64,000 nt of DNA from Cardinium endosymbiont of Culicoides punctatus (lineage in GTDB: Bacteria; Bacteroidota; Bacteroidia; Cytophagales; Amoebophilaceae), in assembly GCF_004354815.1 (NCBI RefSeq), contig NZ_QWJI01000001.1, forward strand, positions 1 to 64,000, read 5' to 3'. How positions within the stretch are numbered: position 1 is the stretch's first letter; every line of letters begins with the position of its first letter. The notes under the pieces were generated by a model that was not told the origin of the DNA, did not search any database, and saw nothing but the letters and a program-made list of their open reading frames with translations. Made by a program: the position numbers and the translations under genes. Shown here piece after piece: positions 9,865 to 17,926 of the stretch.

Positions 9865-11181
9865 ATGGCAAATGTTGTTGCAATTGTAGGTAGGTCTAAT
9901 GTTGGAAAATCTACGTTATTTAATAGATTGATTGAAGAGCGCAAAGCCATCATGGATGGATCTATCAATACTACGCGTGATCGCCATTATGGCTATGCTC
10001 AATGGAGTAACAGGTATTTTACTGTTATTGATACTGGGGGATATATTCATGGCACAAATGACATTTTTGAAGAAGGTATTCGTGAGCAAATTCAGCTTGC
10101 CCTTAATGAAGCTAATGTGGTTCTCTTTATGGTAGATTGCAAAGATGGTCTAACAGATTTAGATAAAGAGTTTGCCAATGTATTGCGAAAGGTTAATAAG
10201 CCTATTTTGTTAGTAGCTAATAAGTCTGAAAGTTTAACAACAACTATGGTTGCACCTAGCTTTTATGCTTTAGGTATTGGTGACCCATTCCCAATAGCAG
10301 CCATAAATGGATCTGGAACAGGTGAGCTTTTAGATGCTTTATTGCCTTATTTAAAAGAAGAAATAGCTACAGAGCACATACAGCAATCGCCTGAAGTTCC
10401 GAGAATAACCATTTTAGGACGTCCAAATGTAGGGAAATCATCTTTTTTGAATACATTATTAGATGAAAAAAGAAGCATGGTGAGTTCTGTAGCGGGAACC
10501 ACTAGAGATGCAGTAGACATAGCATATAATCGATACAATAAAAAGTTTATTCTTACCGATACAGCTGGAATTCGTAAAAAATCAAAAGTACAGGATGCCA
10601 TCGAGTTTTATTCTGTATTGCGTGCAGTAAAGGCCATGCAAGATGCAGATATTTGTTTGATTATGATAGATGCCCAATATGGGATAGAAGCACAAGATAT
10701 TTCTTTAATTTCACTAGCACAACGCTATAAAAAAGGAATGGTTTTAATTGTTAATAAGTGGGATTTGATCGATAAAGATACAATGACTGCCAATAATTAC
10801 AGAAAACATTTACTACGTAAGCTAGCACCACTTGACTACCTGCCAATTATGTTTGTTTCTACCTTAAAAAAGCAAAGAATTTATCAAACAATAGAAAAGT
10901 CGATAGCTGTTTATCAGAATAAAATAAAAAAAATTTCTACTTCTGATTTGAATAAAATCATGCTGCCTATTGTTGCAAACACGCATCCCCCTGCAGTTAA
11001 AGGCAAACATATTAAGATTAAGTATTGTACCCAAGTTACTGGTAATGCACCTACATTTGCCTTTTTTTGTAACCATCCACAATACATCCAACCCAATTAC
11101 AAAAGTTATTTAGAAAATCAGTTAAGAATCCACTTTGGGTTTGAAGGAGTGCCTATCCAGGTGGTTTTTAAGAAAAAGTAG
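9865..11181 (+). CDS. der: Ribosome-associated GTPase Der (EngA)
   Basis: Der is a tandem-GTPase factor for 50S ribosome maturation. The 438-residue protein has two G domains, with P-loops GRSNVGKS (9-16) and GRPNVGKS (185-192), DTGG and DTAG switch motifs, and a C-terminal KH-like domain ending in a basic tail. In G domain 1 the NKxD base-recognition motif reads NKSE (about 119-122). G domain 2 keeps NKWD. The start ATG gives MANVVAIVGR, which matches relatives. Confidence 0.95.
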   Translation: MANVVAIVGRSNVGKSTLFNRLIEERKAIMDGSINTTRDRHYGYAQWSNRYFTVIDTGGYIHGTNDIFEEGIREQIQLALNEANVVLFMVDCKDGLTDLDKEFANVLRKVNKPILLVANKSESLTTTMVAPSFYALGIGDPFPIAAINGSGTGELLDALLPYLKEEIATEHIQQSPEVPRITILGRPNVGKSSFLNTLLDEKRSMVSSVAGTTRDAVDIAYNRYNKKFILTDTAGIRKKSKVQDAIEFYSVLRAVKAMQDADICLIMIDAQYGIEAQDISLISLAQRYKKGMVLIVNKWDLIDKDTMTANNYRKHLLRKLAPLDYLPIMFVSTLKKQRIYQTIEKSIAVYQNKIKKISTSDLNKIMLPIVANTHPPAVKGKHIKIKYCTQVTGNAPTFAFFCNHPQYIQPNYKSYLENQLRIHFGFEGVPIQVVFKKK

Positions 11182-11297
11182 TATATTGCTACAAATAATT
11201 TGCAAAATTGGTTGCAAAAAACTGTACTGCTACTTAATTGTAAATGAATGATTTGAAATAGTGTGTTATAGGTTAAATATTTCATCAATAATATAGT

Positions 11298-12227
11298 ATG
11301 TTGAATATGCAGATAAATAAGAGCTATAAGATAGGATTCCTAACCATATGTTGTATGGTTATTTTTTATTATGGCCTTTGGTTTTTAAAGGGACGCAATG
11401 TGTTTTCCAAATACAATGCATATCAAGTTTCCTATCCTGTAAATAGGAATTTACCGGTTTCTGCTCCAGTAAAACTCAAGGGCCATGTTGTGGGAATGAT
11501 TACCAAAATAGAAATTCTCCCGAATGCTAATTACAGTACCCTTGTTACCATTGAAGTAGACAAACAGTTCTCTTTGACAGATAAGTCTAAAGTAATGCTT
11601 AATAGTGCTGGTGTAATGGAAGGGAATATTTTAGAAATTGAGTTGTATGATGGTAGGCCCCTAACAAGAAAGGATATTATTGTCGGAGAACTACATCCTG
11701 ATTTTAGTGATAGTGTCGATCTAAAAGCAATGACGACACAGATTTCTATTATTACGAACAATCTCATAAAAACTTCTGAGAGTGTTAACATAATTTTAGA
11801 AACTATTCATAAAACAACGCATTCTCTAGCTAATACGATTAATGTGCTTGAAAATGATCTAACCATCATTACAAAAAACGTTATTCATATTTCTACTCCA
11901 TTAGCTGACTCCTCAAAAGGTATTCCTAGCCTACTTCCTCCTATGCATAGGATTCTTTCTGAAATTGAAGCTATGCCTATTAAAGATGTGTCTTGTAGAA
12001 TGGTGCGCGTACTGAGTGATATGGAAAACTTATTGAGAGACATTTCTCACAATAATGGAACTTTGGGGTTATTAATGCATGATCAGGAACTCTATAAAAA
12101 CCTTAATTCCAGTGCAAAGAACTTAAACACACTGTTATTTGATCTTAGAAAAAACCCATCGCGTTATATGCATTTCTCTCTATTTGGTGCTCATAAGAAT
12201 AAGCCAAAGAATTTAGAAAAACATTAA
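11298..12227 (+). CDS. MlaD/MCE-domain phospholipid transport protein
   Basis: This 309-residue protein has one N-terminal transmembrane helix (about 11-30) and then an MCE domain. Its signatures are PVNRNLPVSAPVKLKGHVVG and, later, NSAGVMEGNILEIELYDG. A long helical C-terminal half follows, as in MlaD-type substrate-binding subunits that shuttle lipids across the periplasm. The matching ATPase and permease (MlaF, MlaE) are not adjacent. It follows der by about 115 bp on the same strand. A second Met at residue 4 is an alternative start. Confidence 0.85.
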   Translation: MLNMQINKSYKIGFLTICCMVIFYYGLWFLKGRNVFSKYNAYQVSYPVNRNLPVSAPVKLKGHVVGMITKIEILPNANYSTLVTIEVDKQFSLTDKSKVMLNSAGVMEGNILEIELYDGRPLTRKDIIVGELHPDFSDSVDLKAMTTQISIITNNLIKTSESVNIILETIHKTTHSLANTINVLENDLTIITKNVIHISTPLADSSKGIPSLLPPMHRILSEIEAMPIKDVSCRMVRVLSDMENLLRDISHNNGTLGLLMHDQELYKNLNSSAKNLNTLLFDLRKNPSRYMHFSLFGAHKNKPKNLEKH

Positions 12228-12318
12228 AAGATATATGGTGTTGCACAGCAACATATTATTTCTTACCTTCAATGGAGTACATCTTCTAAAATATTAATAA
12301 ATTAAAAATAGAAAAATC

Positions 12319-13059
12319 ATGAACGATTACGTAAAAGCTTATGGAGCTTCTCGAAAAGTTATCGATAATGGACTTCAACAATATATGGTAAAAGTATATG
12401 CTTATGTGGCCTGTTCGCTTTTAATAGCCGCGATAGCTGCTGCTGTTACTTTGGTTTTTTCACCACTGAAGAGCTTACTTTTTACATTTGATATTTTTGG
12501 CAATGCTATAGGGCTTACAATGCTTGGCTATATAGTGCTTTTTGCCCCTTTAATTATTTCAGGATATCTGGGAAGGAATTTTTATAGTAGTTCTATAGCA
12601 AATTCGAGAATACTTTTAGCTGTTCATGCTGCATTAACGGGAATCTCTCTCTCTTCATTAGCTTTTGTTTATACTATTGATTCTATTCACAAAACTTTTC
12701 TCATTACAGCTATTACCTTTGGAACTATGAGTATATATGGATATACAACCAATCGTGACTTAAGTTCTATTGGATCCTTTTGTAGGATGGGGCTTTGGGG
12801 CCTCATTTTAAGCTCTTTGATAAATATTTTTTTTGGTAGTGAAGTGATTGATTTTGTAATTAGTTTCGTGGGCGTTATTATATTTATTGGATTTGTTGCA
12901 TATGATACTCAGAAATTAAAAGCCCTATATTATCAATTTCAAGGATCAAATGTATCTGAAAAAATTGCAGTTATGGGCGCCTTTTCGCTCTATCTTAACT
13001 TCTTGAACCTTTTCCTTTTCCTTTTGCGATTTCTAGGACAGACAAGAAGAAGAGACTAA
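12319..13059 (+). CDS. Bax inhibitor-1/YccA family membrane protein
   Basis: This 246-residue protein has seven predicted transmembrane segments and the family hallmarks: a short N-terminal tail with YMVKVYAYVACSLL, a central FGTMSIYGYTTNRDLSSIGSF-type loop, and FVAYDTQKLKALY near the end, followed by the terminal helix with a basic RRRD tail. BI-1 relatives are inner-membrane proteins linked to calcium leak and protease control. The specific role here is unknown. It lies 90 bp after the MlaD gene and may be cotranscribed with it. Confidence 0.9.
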   Translation: MNDYVKAYGASRKVIDNGLQQYMVKVYAYVACSLLIAAIAAAVTLVFSPLKSLLFTFDIFGNAIGLTMLGYIVLFAPLIISGYLGRNFYSSSIANSRILLAVHAALTGISLSSLAFVYTIDSIHKTFLITAITFGTMSIYGYTTNRDLSSIGSFCRMGLWGLILSSLINIFFGSEVIDFVISFVGVIIFIGFVAYDTQKLKALYYQFQGSNVSEKIAVMGAFSLYLNFLNLFLFLLRFLGQTRRRD

Positions 13060-13762
13060 GCGTAGAGAGGAGGTATCTAAAAAATACTAGAATTTGATTC
13101 AATGCTTTCATAAAATGATTTTGCTCATGTGCAACTTATATTTATTTTTAGCTATAAAAGAATTAAATCTGAATGTCAAAAGAGGATTATAGATAATAGT
13201 TTTAAAATAAATATGCCATACAGTAGCTCGTAGCTTATGGATATTTTTATTTAAAAAAATTGTTATGCAACATAAAACAAACTAAATAAGATAATTCTTT
13301 ATGTTTTGTATGTATCAGCGATCTAATAGTAGACAATAAAACCCCAGGTGTTTTTAATAGGAAGTCGTGGTTTTTATTAGACAATCAGGTATATACTTCG
13401 TATATTGTCCTCCTTTTGGGAAGGAACCAGATAGAATAGATGAGAATGTTTTCATCGATATAATCGAAACCATTCTTCAGTTATACTAATTATTAGGTTA
13501 GGTATTTAACCTTATAAAAAGCTATAGTTTTAAATAAATAGAGAAAAACGTCATGAAAAGCGTTTTGCTTGTCTTTTTGATCAAGAAGTGATCTGATTTT
13601 TGGGAAAAAGTTACTCCTTACAATAGCATAACTTCATAAATAGTAGCTTCAAGCGTTTAGGATTACAGGGTATAAATGGTGTATAAAGGTATGGACAAAA
13701 TGCTCAATTCTTTTCTATAGAAATAAATTTTTCGATAAAATCGAGTCAAAAAGTGATCATTC
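13060..13762. other. 700-bp gap upstream of dnaA
   Basis: No gene is seen. Several small hairpins occur, including ATATAC-TTC-GTATAT (13391-13405) and a longer AATAAAACC/GGTTTTTATT pairing (about 13335-13380). No TTATCCACA-type DnaA box was found by eye on either strand, so there is no positive evidence that this is the replication origin despite its position next to dnaA. Confidence 0.5.
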
Positions 13763-15163
13763 ATGCATAATAAGAGTAAGATTGTTTGGGATAAATGTCT
13801 TCTGTATATTCGAGGCCAAATAAGCGAGCAAACCTATAAAACTTGGTTTGCGCCTATCTTAGCCAAAGATTTTAAAGATAGCGTGTTAACCATTCAAGTT
13901 CCTAGTCAATTTTTTTATGAGTGGCTTGAAGAACATTACTTTTCTTTACTTAAGCAAGCAGTTCAGCAAGAAATAGGCCCTAATGGAAGATTAGAATACG
14001 CTGTTGTAATCGATCAAGGAAACAAAAAACAGAAGCCATTAACCATAAATTTACCTACTTATCCAGGACCAGCTTTCAGCGGAGCCATACCTGCTGAAAA
14101 AACATCTAACTATGGGAATAATTTTTTTCCCCTAAACCCAAATTATTTGTTTGATAACTTAGTGGAAGGTAGTTGCAATCAGCTAGCAAAATCTGCTGCA
14201 CAAGCTGTTGCTAGTAATCCAGGAGGTACTGCTTTTAATCCACTTATGCTTTATGGAGGGGTAGGTTTAGGAAAAACACATATATCACAAGCTATTGGTA
14301 ATGCTGTTAGAGTTGCCTCCCCAAATAAAAGGATAATATATATTTCTTCTGAAAAGTTTACTACACAATTTATAGAGGCATTGCGTAACAATAATGTTAA
14401 GTCTTTTACAGAACAGTATTTAGCTACAGATCTACTTTTTTTAGATGACATACAGTTTTTATCTGGTAAAGAAAAAACACAAGAAATATTTTTCCATATT
14501 TTTAATCACTTGCATCAATTTAAAAAGCAAATCGTAATTACAAGCGACTGTGCTCCTCGTGACTTAAAAGGACTTCAAGAGCGTTTGTTATCACGATTTA
14601 AGTGGGGCTTAACAGCAGATTTACAACGTCCTGATTTTGAAACTCGGATTGCTATTATACATAGTAAAATTGCCGCTGATGGGATAAACTTTCCTGAAAA
14701 TCTGATTGAATATATTGCTAAACATGTTGACACAAATGTTCGGGAACTAGAAGGGGTGCTTATTTCCATTATAGCACACGCCTCATTGGCTAAGAAAGAT
14801 ATCAATATAGAACTTGCTAAGCAGGTTTTAAAGCATATTGTACAACATCATGCTACTACTAAAACTACTATTGAATTGCTGCAACAACAAGTTGCTGCTC
14901 ATTTTAATATTTCATTAGACAATTTAAAAGGGAAATCACGTAAAAAAGAGATAGTAGGAGCTCGACAGATTGGCATGCATCTTGCCAAAAAATATACGGC
15001 TCATTCTTTAAAATCTATAGGTGAATATTTTGGGGGAAGAGATCATACAACTGTTATGCATGCCATACAGGTTGTAGATGGTCAATTAAGTAAGGATTCC
15101 CATTATGTTATGGCATATAGGTCTATTGAAAATCAAATTAAAACACATGCATCTTTCTATTAG
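13763..15163 (+). CDS. dnaA: Chromosomal replication initiator DnaA
   Basis: DnaA is an AAA+ ATPase that binds and opens the replication origin. It has 466 residues. Domain I runs over about 1-80 (KCLLYIRGQISEQTYKTWF). The AAA+ core carries Walker A GGVGLGKT (165-172), Walker B LFLDDIQFL (Asp228, Asp229) and the sensor region ITSDCAPRDL. Domain IV ends with the DNA-binding signature GGRDHTTVMHA. The ATG is preceded by an AT-rich stretch without a Shine-Dalgarno sequence. The gene stands alone, with no dnaN or gyrB nearby, as is common in Bacteroidota. Confidence 0.97.
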   Translation: MHNKSKIVWDKCLLYIRGQISEQTYKTWFAPILAKDFKDSVLTIQVPSQFFYEWLEEHYFSLLKQAVQQEIGPNGRLEYAVVIDQGNKKQKPLTINLPTYPGPAFSGAIPAEKTSNYGNNFFPLNPNYLFDNLVEGSCNQLAKSAAQAVASNPGGTAFNPLMLYGGVGLGKTHISQAIGNAVRVASPNKRIIYISSEKFTTQFIEALRNNNVKSFTEQYLATDLLFLDDIQFLSGKEKTQEIFFHIFNHLHQFKKQIVITSDCAPRDLKGLQERLLSRFKWGLTADLQRPDFETRIAIIHSKIAADGINFPENLIEYIAKHVDTNVRELEGVLISIIAHASLAKKDINIELAKQVLKHIVQHHATTKTTIELLQQQVAAHFNISLDNLKGKSRKKEIVGARQIGMHLAKKYTAHSLKSIGEYFGGRDHTTVMHAIQVVDGQLSKDSHYVMAYRSIENQIKTHASFY

Positions 15164-15185
15164 ATCTGTACAGATCTAATAGAAA
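15154..15185 (+). terminator. Perfect 32-nt palindrome overlapping the dnaA stop
   Basis: Sixteen bases, TTTCTATTAGATCTGT, are followed at once by their exact reverse complement. The TAG stop of dnaA is inside the left arm. The RNA hairpin would be long and stable but has no T-run after it, so it is a likely 3'-end processing or termination structure rather than a textbook intrinsic terminator. A palindromic protein-binding site is the alternative. Confidence 0.55.
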
Positions 15186-15384
15186 ACAGTGCTAATATCT
15201 CTTAGTAGGCATTTTTTGAACCAAAATAGCTAAGACATCCTCTTTTTATGCGTTTGCTTTGAAGTTTTGTATTTGGTTTCTAATGTATTAAAACGTTGTT
15301 TAAAGTGGTTGATATTGTGCTTTAAAGAAATATGAGGAACAGTTTCTGAAGAAGTTATGTCAATAATGTTGATAATACACAAAA

Positions 15385-16374
15385 TTAATAAATACCTAAC
15401 TCATTTGGAATGAGTTCAGGTTTTTGATGTAGTACAGCACGTGCTAACATAGCACCAAGATACCCATGATACATTAATCCACGTGAACCGAGTGCTGTAA
15501 AACACCATATTTTATGATCTAATTGCCCAATCATTGGATAGAGTATACCTGAACTACGATGTACCCGTATACCTGATTTATAACCAAGTATTTTAGTATT
15601 TGTTCTAAACCACACGTTGGTTTTACTCAAAATAAGGTTGGTAGCCTCTTCTAGCGAAATTTCTTCTAAATTTTCTCTAGAAGTTGAGCCTATATAACAT
15701 AGGTTAGGATCTGCACTTAAACTAAAATAACCGTTACCAATAATGCCATACTTAAGTTGTTTTTCACATAATAATACTTCACCCCTTTTTAAAACTAATT
15801 TTAGGTTAGGATATAGTTTAGGAAGTTCAGCACCACAGCAAAAAATTACTATATCAAAGTATGCATAGTCCTCTGGACCGAAATCTTTTGATACGAGTTC
15901 AGCTCCATTGCGTTGACACAAAAGCCAAAGCCCTTGTAGATAAATATCTGAATACACACTAAAACCTTCAGAAATAAAAATAGATGGTTTAGCAATGCCA
16001 ATGCGTGATGCTGTATATTTTTCTTCCCACCAGAACACACTAGGGTCATTTTGACATATTTTTTTAAATGTTTGAATTTCTTTTTGGTGCATAATGCAGC
16101 GTACCACTCCATTAGCTATATATGTGTCTTTTCCAATAGCTTGAGCAGCTAGCTTGAGTAGTTTTTTAGCAAATTGAATGCCTTCATATTCTTTCCAATG
16201 TGGTTGTTCAAGGTTCCCAACATAACCATGTAATAATCCAGCAGCAGCTCCTGATGCACCTGCTCCTATTCTATTTTTTTCGAACAATTTTATCTGAAGG
16301 CTACGATCTTTTTCTAGAAGATGATAGCTTGTAGCTAATCCAGCGAAGCCCCCACCTACTATAGCTATACGCAT
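15385..16374 (-). CDS. FAD-dependent oxidoreductase (DAO family, MnmC/ThiO-like)
   Basis: The 329-residue protein begins with a dinucleotide-binding fold: GGGFAGL at 7-13, LFEKNRIGAGASG around 30-42. AGLLHGYVGN follows, where MnmC-type proteins have ASGxxAGLL. The C-terminal part has the DAO-family ending with a glycine-rich GSRGLMYHGYLGA. The closest familiar pattern is the FAD domain of MnmC, which makes mnm5U in tRNA. Glycine oxidase-like enzymes share the fold, so the substrate is not assigned. The methyltransferase domain of full-length MnmC is absent. The gene is convergent with dnaA and has no operon partner. Confidence 0.7.
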   Translation of the reverse strand: MRIAIVGGGFAGLATSYHLLEKDRSLQIKLFEKNRIGAGASGAAAGLLHGYVGNLEQPHWKEYEGIQFAKKLLKLAAQAIGKDTYIANGVVRCIMHQKEIQTFKKICQNDPSVFWWEEKYTASRIGIAKPSIFISEGFSVYSDIYLQGLWLLCQRNGAELVSKDFGPEDYAYFDIVIFCCGAELPKLYPNLKLVLKRGEVLLCEKQLKYGIIGNGYFSLSADPNLCYIGSTSRENLEEISLEEATNLILSKTNVWFRTNTKILGYKSGIRVHRSSGILYPMIGQLDHKIWCFTALGSRGLMYHGYLGAMLARAVLHQKPELIPNELGIY

Positions 16375-16500
16375 TTGGATTATGTTTCAAGTGTCATGAT
16401 AGCCTAATTATAAATGATTCGTAAAAATTATTGTAATAGGTAAGTATAACAAAAAATAATTTAATTCTCCAGGAAAATAAAAAGTTTGGTAGTGGTTTTA

Positions 16501-16580
16501 GTGTGCCAAGAACACAGATGAGATAAGAATCTCCTCTACGGTTCTGTGAGTCACCCAAGTGAAGTTCTGATTTGGCTTAC
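16501..16580. other. Predicted three-way-junction structure (possible ncRNA or MITE relic)
   Basis: Pairing by eye gives a closing stem GTGTGCCAA/TTGGCTTAC (one mismatch and one G-T pair) continued by GAAC/GTTC. An inner hairpin pairs ACAGA/TCTGT and GAGAT-AAGA-ATCTC. A second hairpin is TCAC-CCAA-GTGA. The structure lies between divergent genes and upstream of the predicted promoter of the ankyrin gene, so it is not that gene's leader. It matches no RNA family known to me. Confidence 0.35.
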
Positions 16581-16596
16581 TTATGACACTTTTAGG

Positions 16597-16626
16597 TTTG
16601 TTTTTCGTAAAAAAATGATATTTTTG
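16597..16626 (+). promoter_or_regulatory. Promoter of ankyrin lipoprotein gene
   Basis: A TTTG -33 element (16597-16600) and a perfect -7 box TATTTTTG (16619-16626) are 18 bp apart, close to the Bacteroidota spacing of 19-21. They lie about 60 bp before the start codon. Confidence 0.55.
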
Positions 16627-16688
16627 TATTTAAAAATGGACAATCAAAAGCGTCAAAACTGAAAAATTGTATTCTCGATTCTACATTT

Positions 16689-17639
16689 ATGACAACAAGG
16701 AGTTTTTTATATAACATTATTGCGGTTGTGTTATATGCATGTACTGTTAGTTGTAATCAATCAAGTACTCTTTCAGTTAAGCTAAAAAAACCGATAATTA
16801 AACAAAAAGAACGGATAGTTAATCTAAAAAAACAGAATGAACATAAAATCATCATAGTTAAAAAGACAAAAACAGACTCTTTTCCATTATTATCTATACT
16901 AGATAGAATAAAAAAACATGATTATAAAACATTAGCAGATAGCATAGTATTATCACATAAATCAAAAAATGGCAATTATGATCATAATGATATTATACGA
17001 TTGTTAAAACAGATGCTTGCAACAGACCATTATTTAGTAGTACTGCAATTAATTATTGACTATAAATCAAATTACACATCTAATGGTCATTGTAATAATA
17101 TTGAAAAAGACGATTCGGTAGTACTTAAAGAAATAAGAGAAGTAATTAAATATCTGAAATCATATAAGATATCTAGTGACAATTTTAAAGAGATTTATTT
17201 ACAAGATCTTTACATTATTTATTCAAAAATAGTTAAGGAAATATTATCACATAAAGATATTAATCCGAATATAAGAATAAATAATGAACAAGATACGCTT
17301 CTGCATATGGCAGTAAAACAAGGGAAAAAAGACACAGTTGAAATATTGTTGTCTATTGAATCAATTAATACAGATTTGACTGATAAACAAAGAAATACCC
17401 CTCTTCATATAGCAGCTGGTAAAGATAATATAGAAATCATTCGAATATTATTAAAAGCAGGAGCAAAGCAAGTTATTTATAATAACAAGGGAGAGTTAGC
17501 AATAGATATGTGCACTCCATCTTTGGAATTTGAAAATTTGTTTAGTTCTACCAAAAAGCAGGAAGTAACTCACCAGTTATATCAAGCAAATTTACTAAAA
17601 TTTCTTAATATTCAGCCAATATTTCAATTCAAAAGATAG
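16689..17639 (+). CDS. Ankyrin-repeat lipoprotein
   Basis: The 316-residue protein has a typical lipoprotein signal: Arg4, a hydrophobic core over about 7-18 and a lipobox ending TVSC at Cys22. A Lys-rich linker follows to about residue 60, then a helical region of unclear type. Two or three ankyrin repeats occupy about 200-270 (DTLLHMAVKQGKKDTVEILL and NTPLHIAAGKDNIEIIRILL). The first half is not recognisable. It has its own promoter and is convergent with the porin gene. A surface- or periplasm-anchored protein-binding role is inferred from family habit. Confidence 0.85.
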   Translation: MTTRSFLYNIIAVVLYACTVSCNQSSTLSVKLKKPIIKQKERIVNLKKQNEHKIIIVKKTKTDSFPLLSILDRIKKHDYKTLADSIVLSHKSKNGNYDHNDIIRLLKQMLATDHYLVVLQLIIDYKSNYTSNGHCNNIEKDDSVVLKEIREVIKYLKSYKISSDNFKEIYLQDLYIIYSKIVKEILSHKDINPNIRINNEQDTLLHMAVKQGKKDTVEILLSIESINTDLTDKQRNTPLHIAAGKDNIEIIRILLKAGAKQVIYNNKGELAIDMCTPSLEFENLFSSTKKQEVTHQLYQANLLKFLNIQPIFQFKR

Positions 17640-17724
17640 AGATGTTCGTGAAGCACGAGTAGAACTGAAATTCAGTAGATTTATTGCGTACGTACCAGAC
17701 TACCTGAAATAGAAAATCGGGGCT

Positions 17725-17758
17725 TGCCCTTTATTTCTTCAAAACATTTTAAAGGGCA
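17725..17758. terminator. Hairpin between convergent genes
   Basis: TGCCCTTTA (17725-17733) pairs perfectly with TAAAGGGCA (17750-17758). On the plus strand a T-run (TTTTT) follows within a few bases. The hairpin sits between the 3' ends of the ankyrin gene and the porin gene and could terminate both. Confidence 0.6.
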
Positions 17759-17926
17759 GCTATACTTTTTTACCAAAAACCTAATCAAATTTTTATGCTC
17801 CATAACTTATTACCCAATCTATATATTTGAAAATCAATTAAAATGATTCGAATCGATGGTTTGTTTCGTCATATAGTAAACTACTACTAGATTATTTTCA
17901 ACAAGTGATCATACCGAATGCTGCAC

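Noticed and set aside
13060-13762. Possible replication origin upstream of dnaA
   Set aside because: No TTATCCACA-like boxes seen on either strand; in Bacteroidota dnaA is often away from the origin. GC skew over the whole genome would decide.
16501-16580. The structured region as a degenerate tRNA or known riboswitch
   Set aside because: No T-loop TTCGA, no anticodon arm of correct size and no known riboswitch core; left as an unassigned structure.
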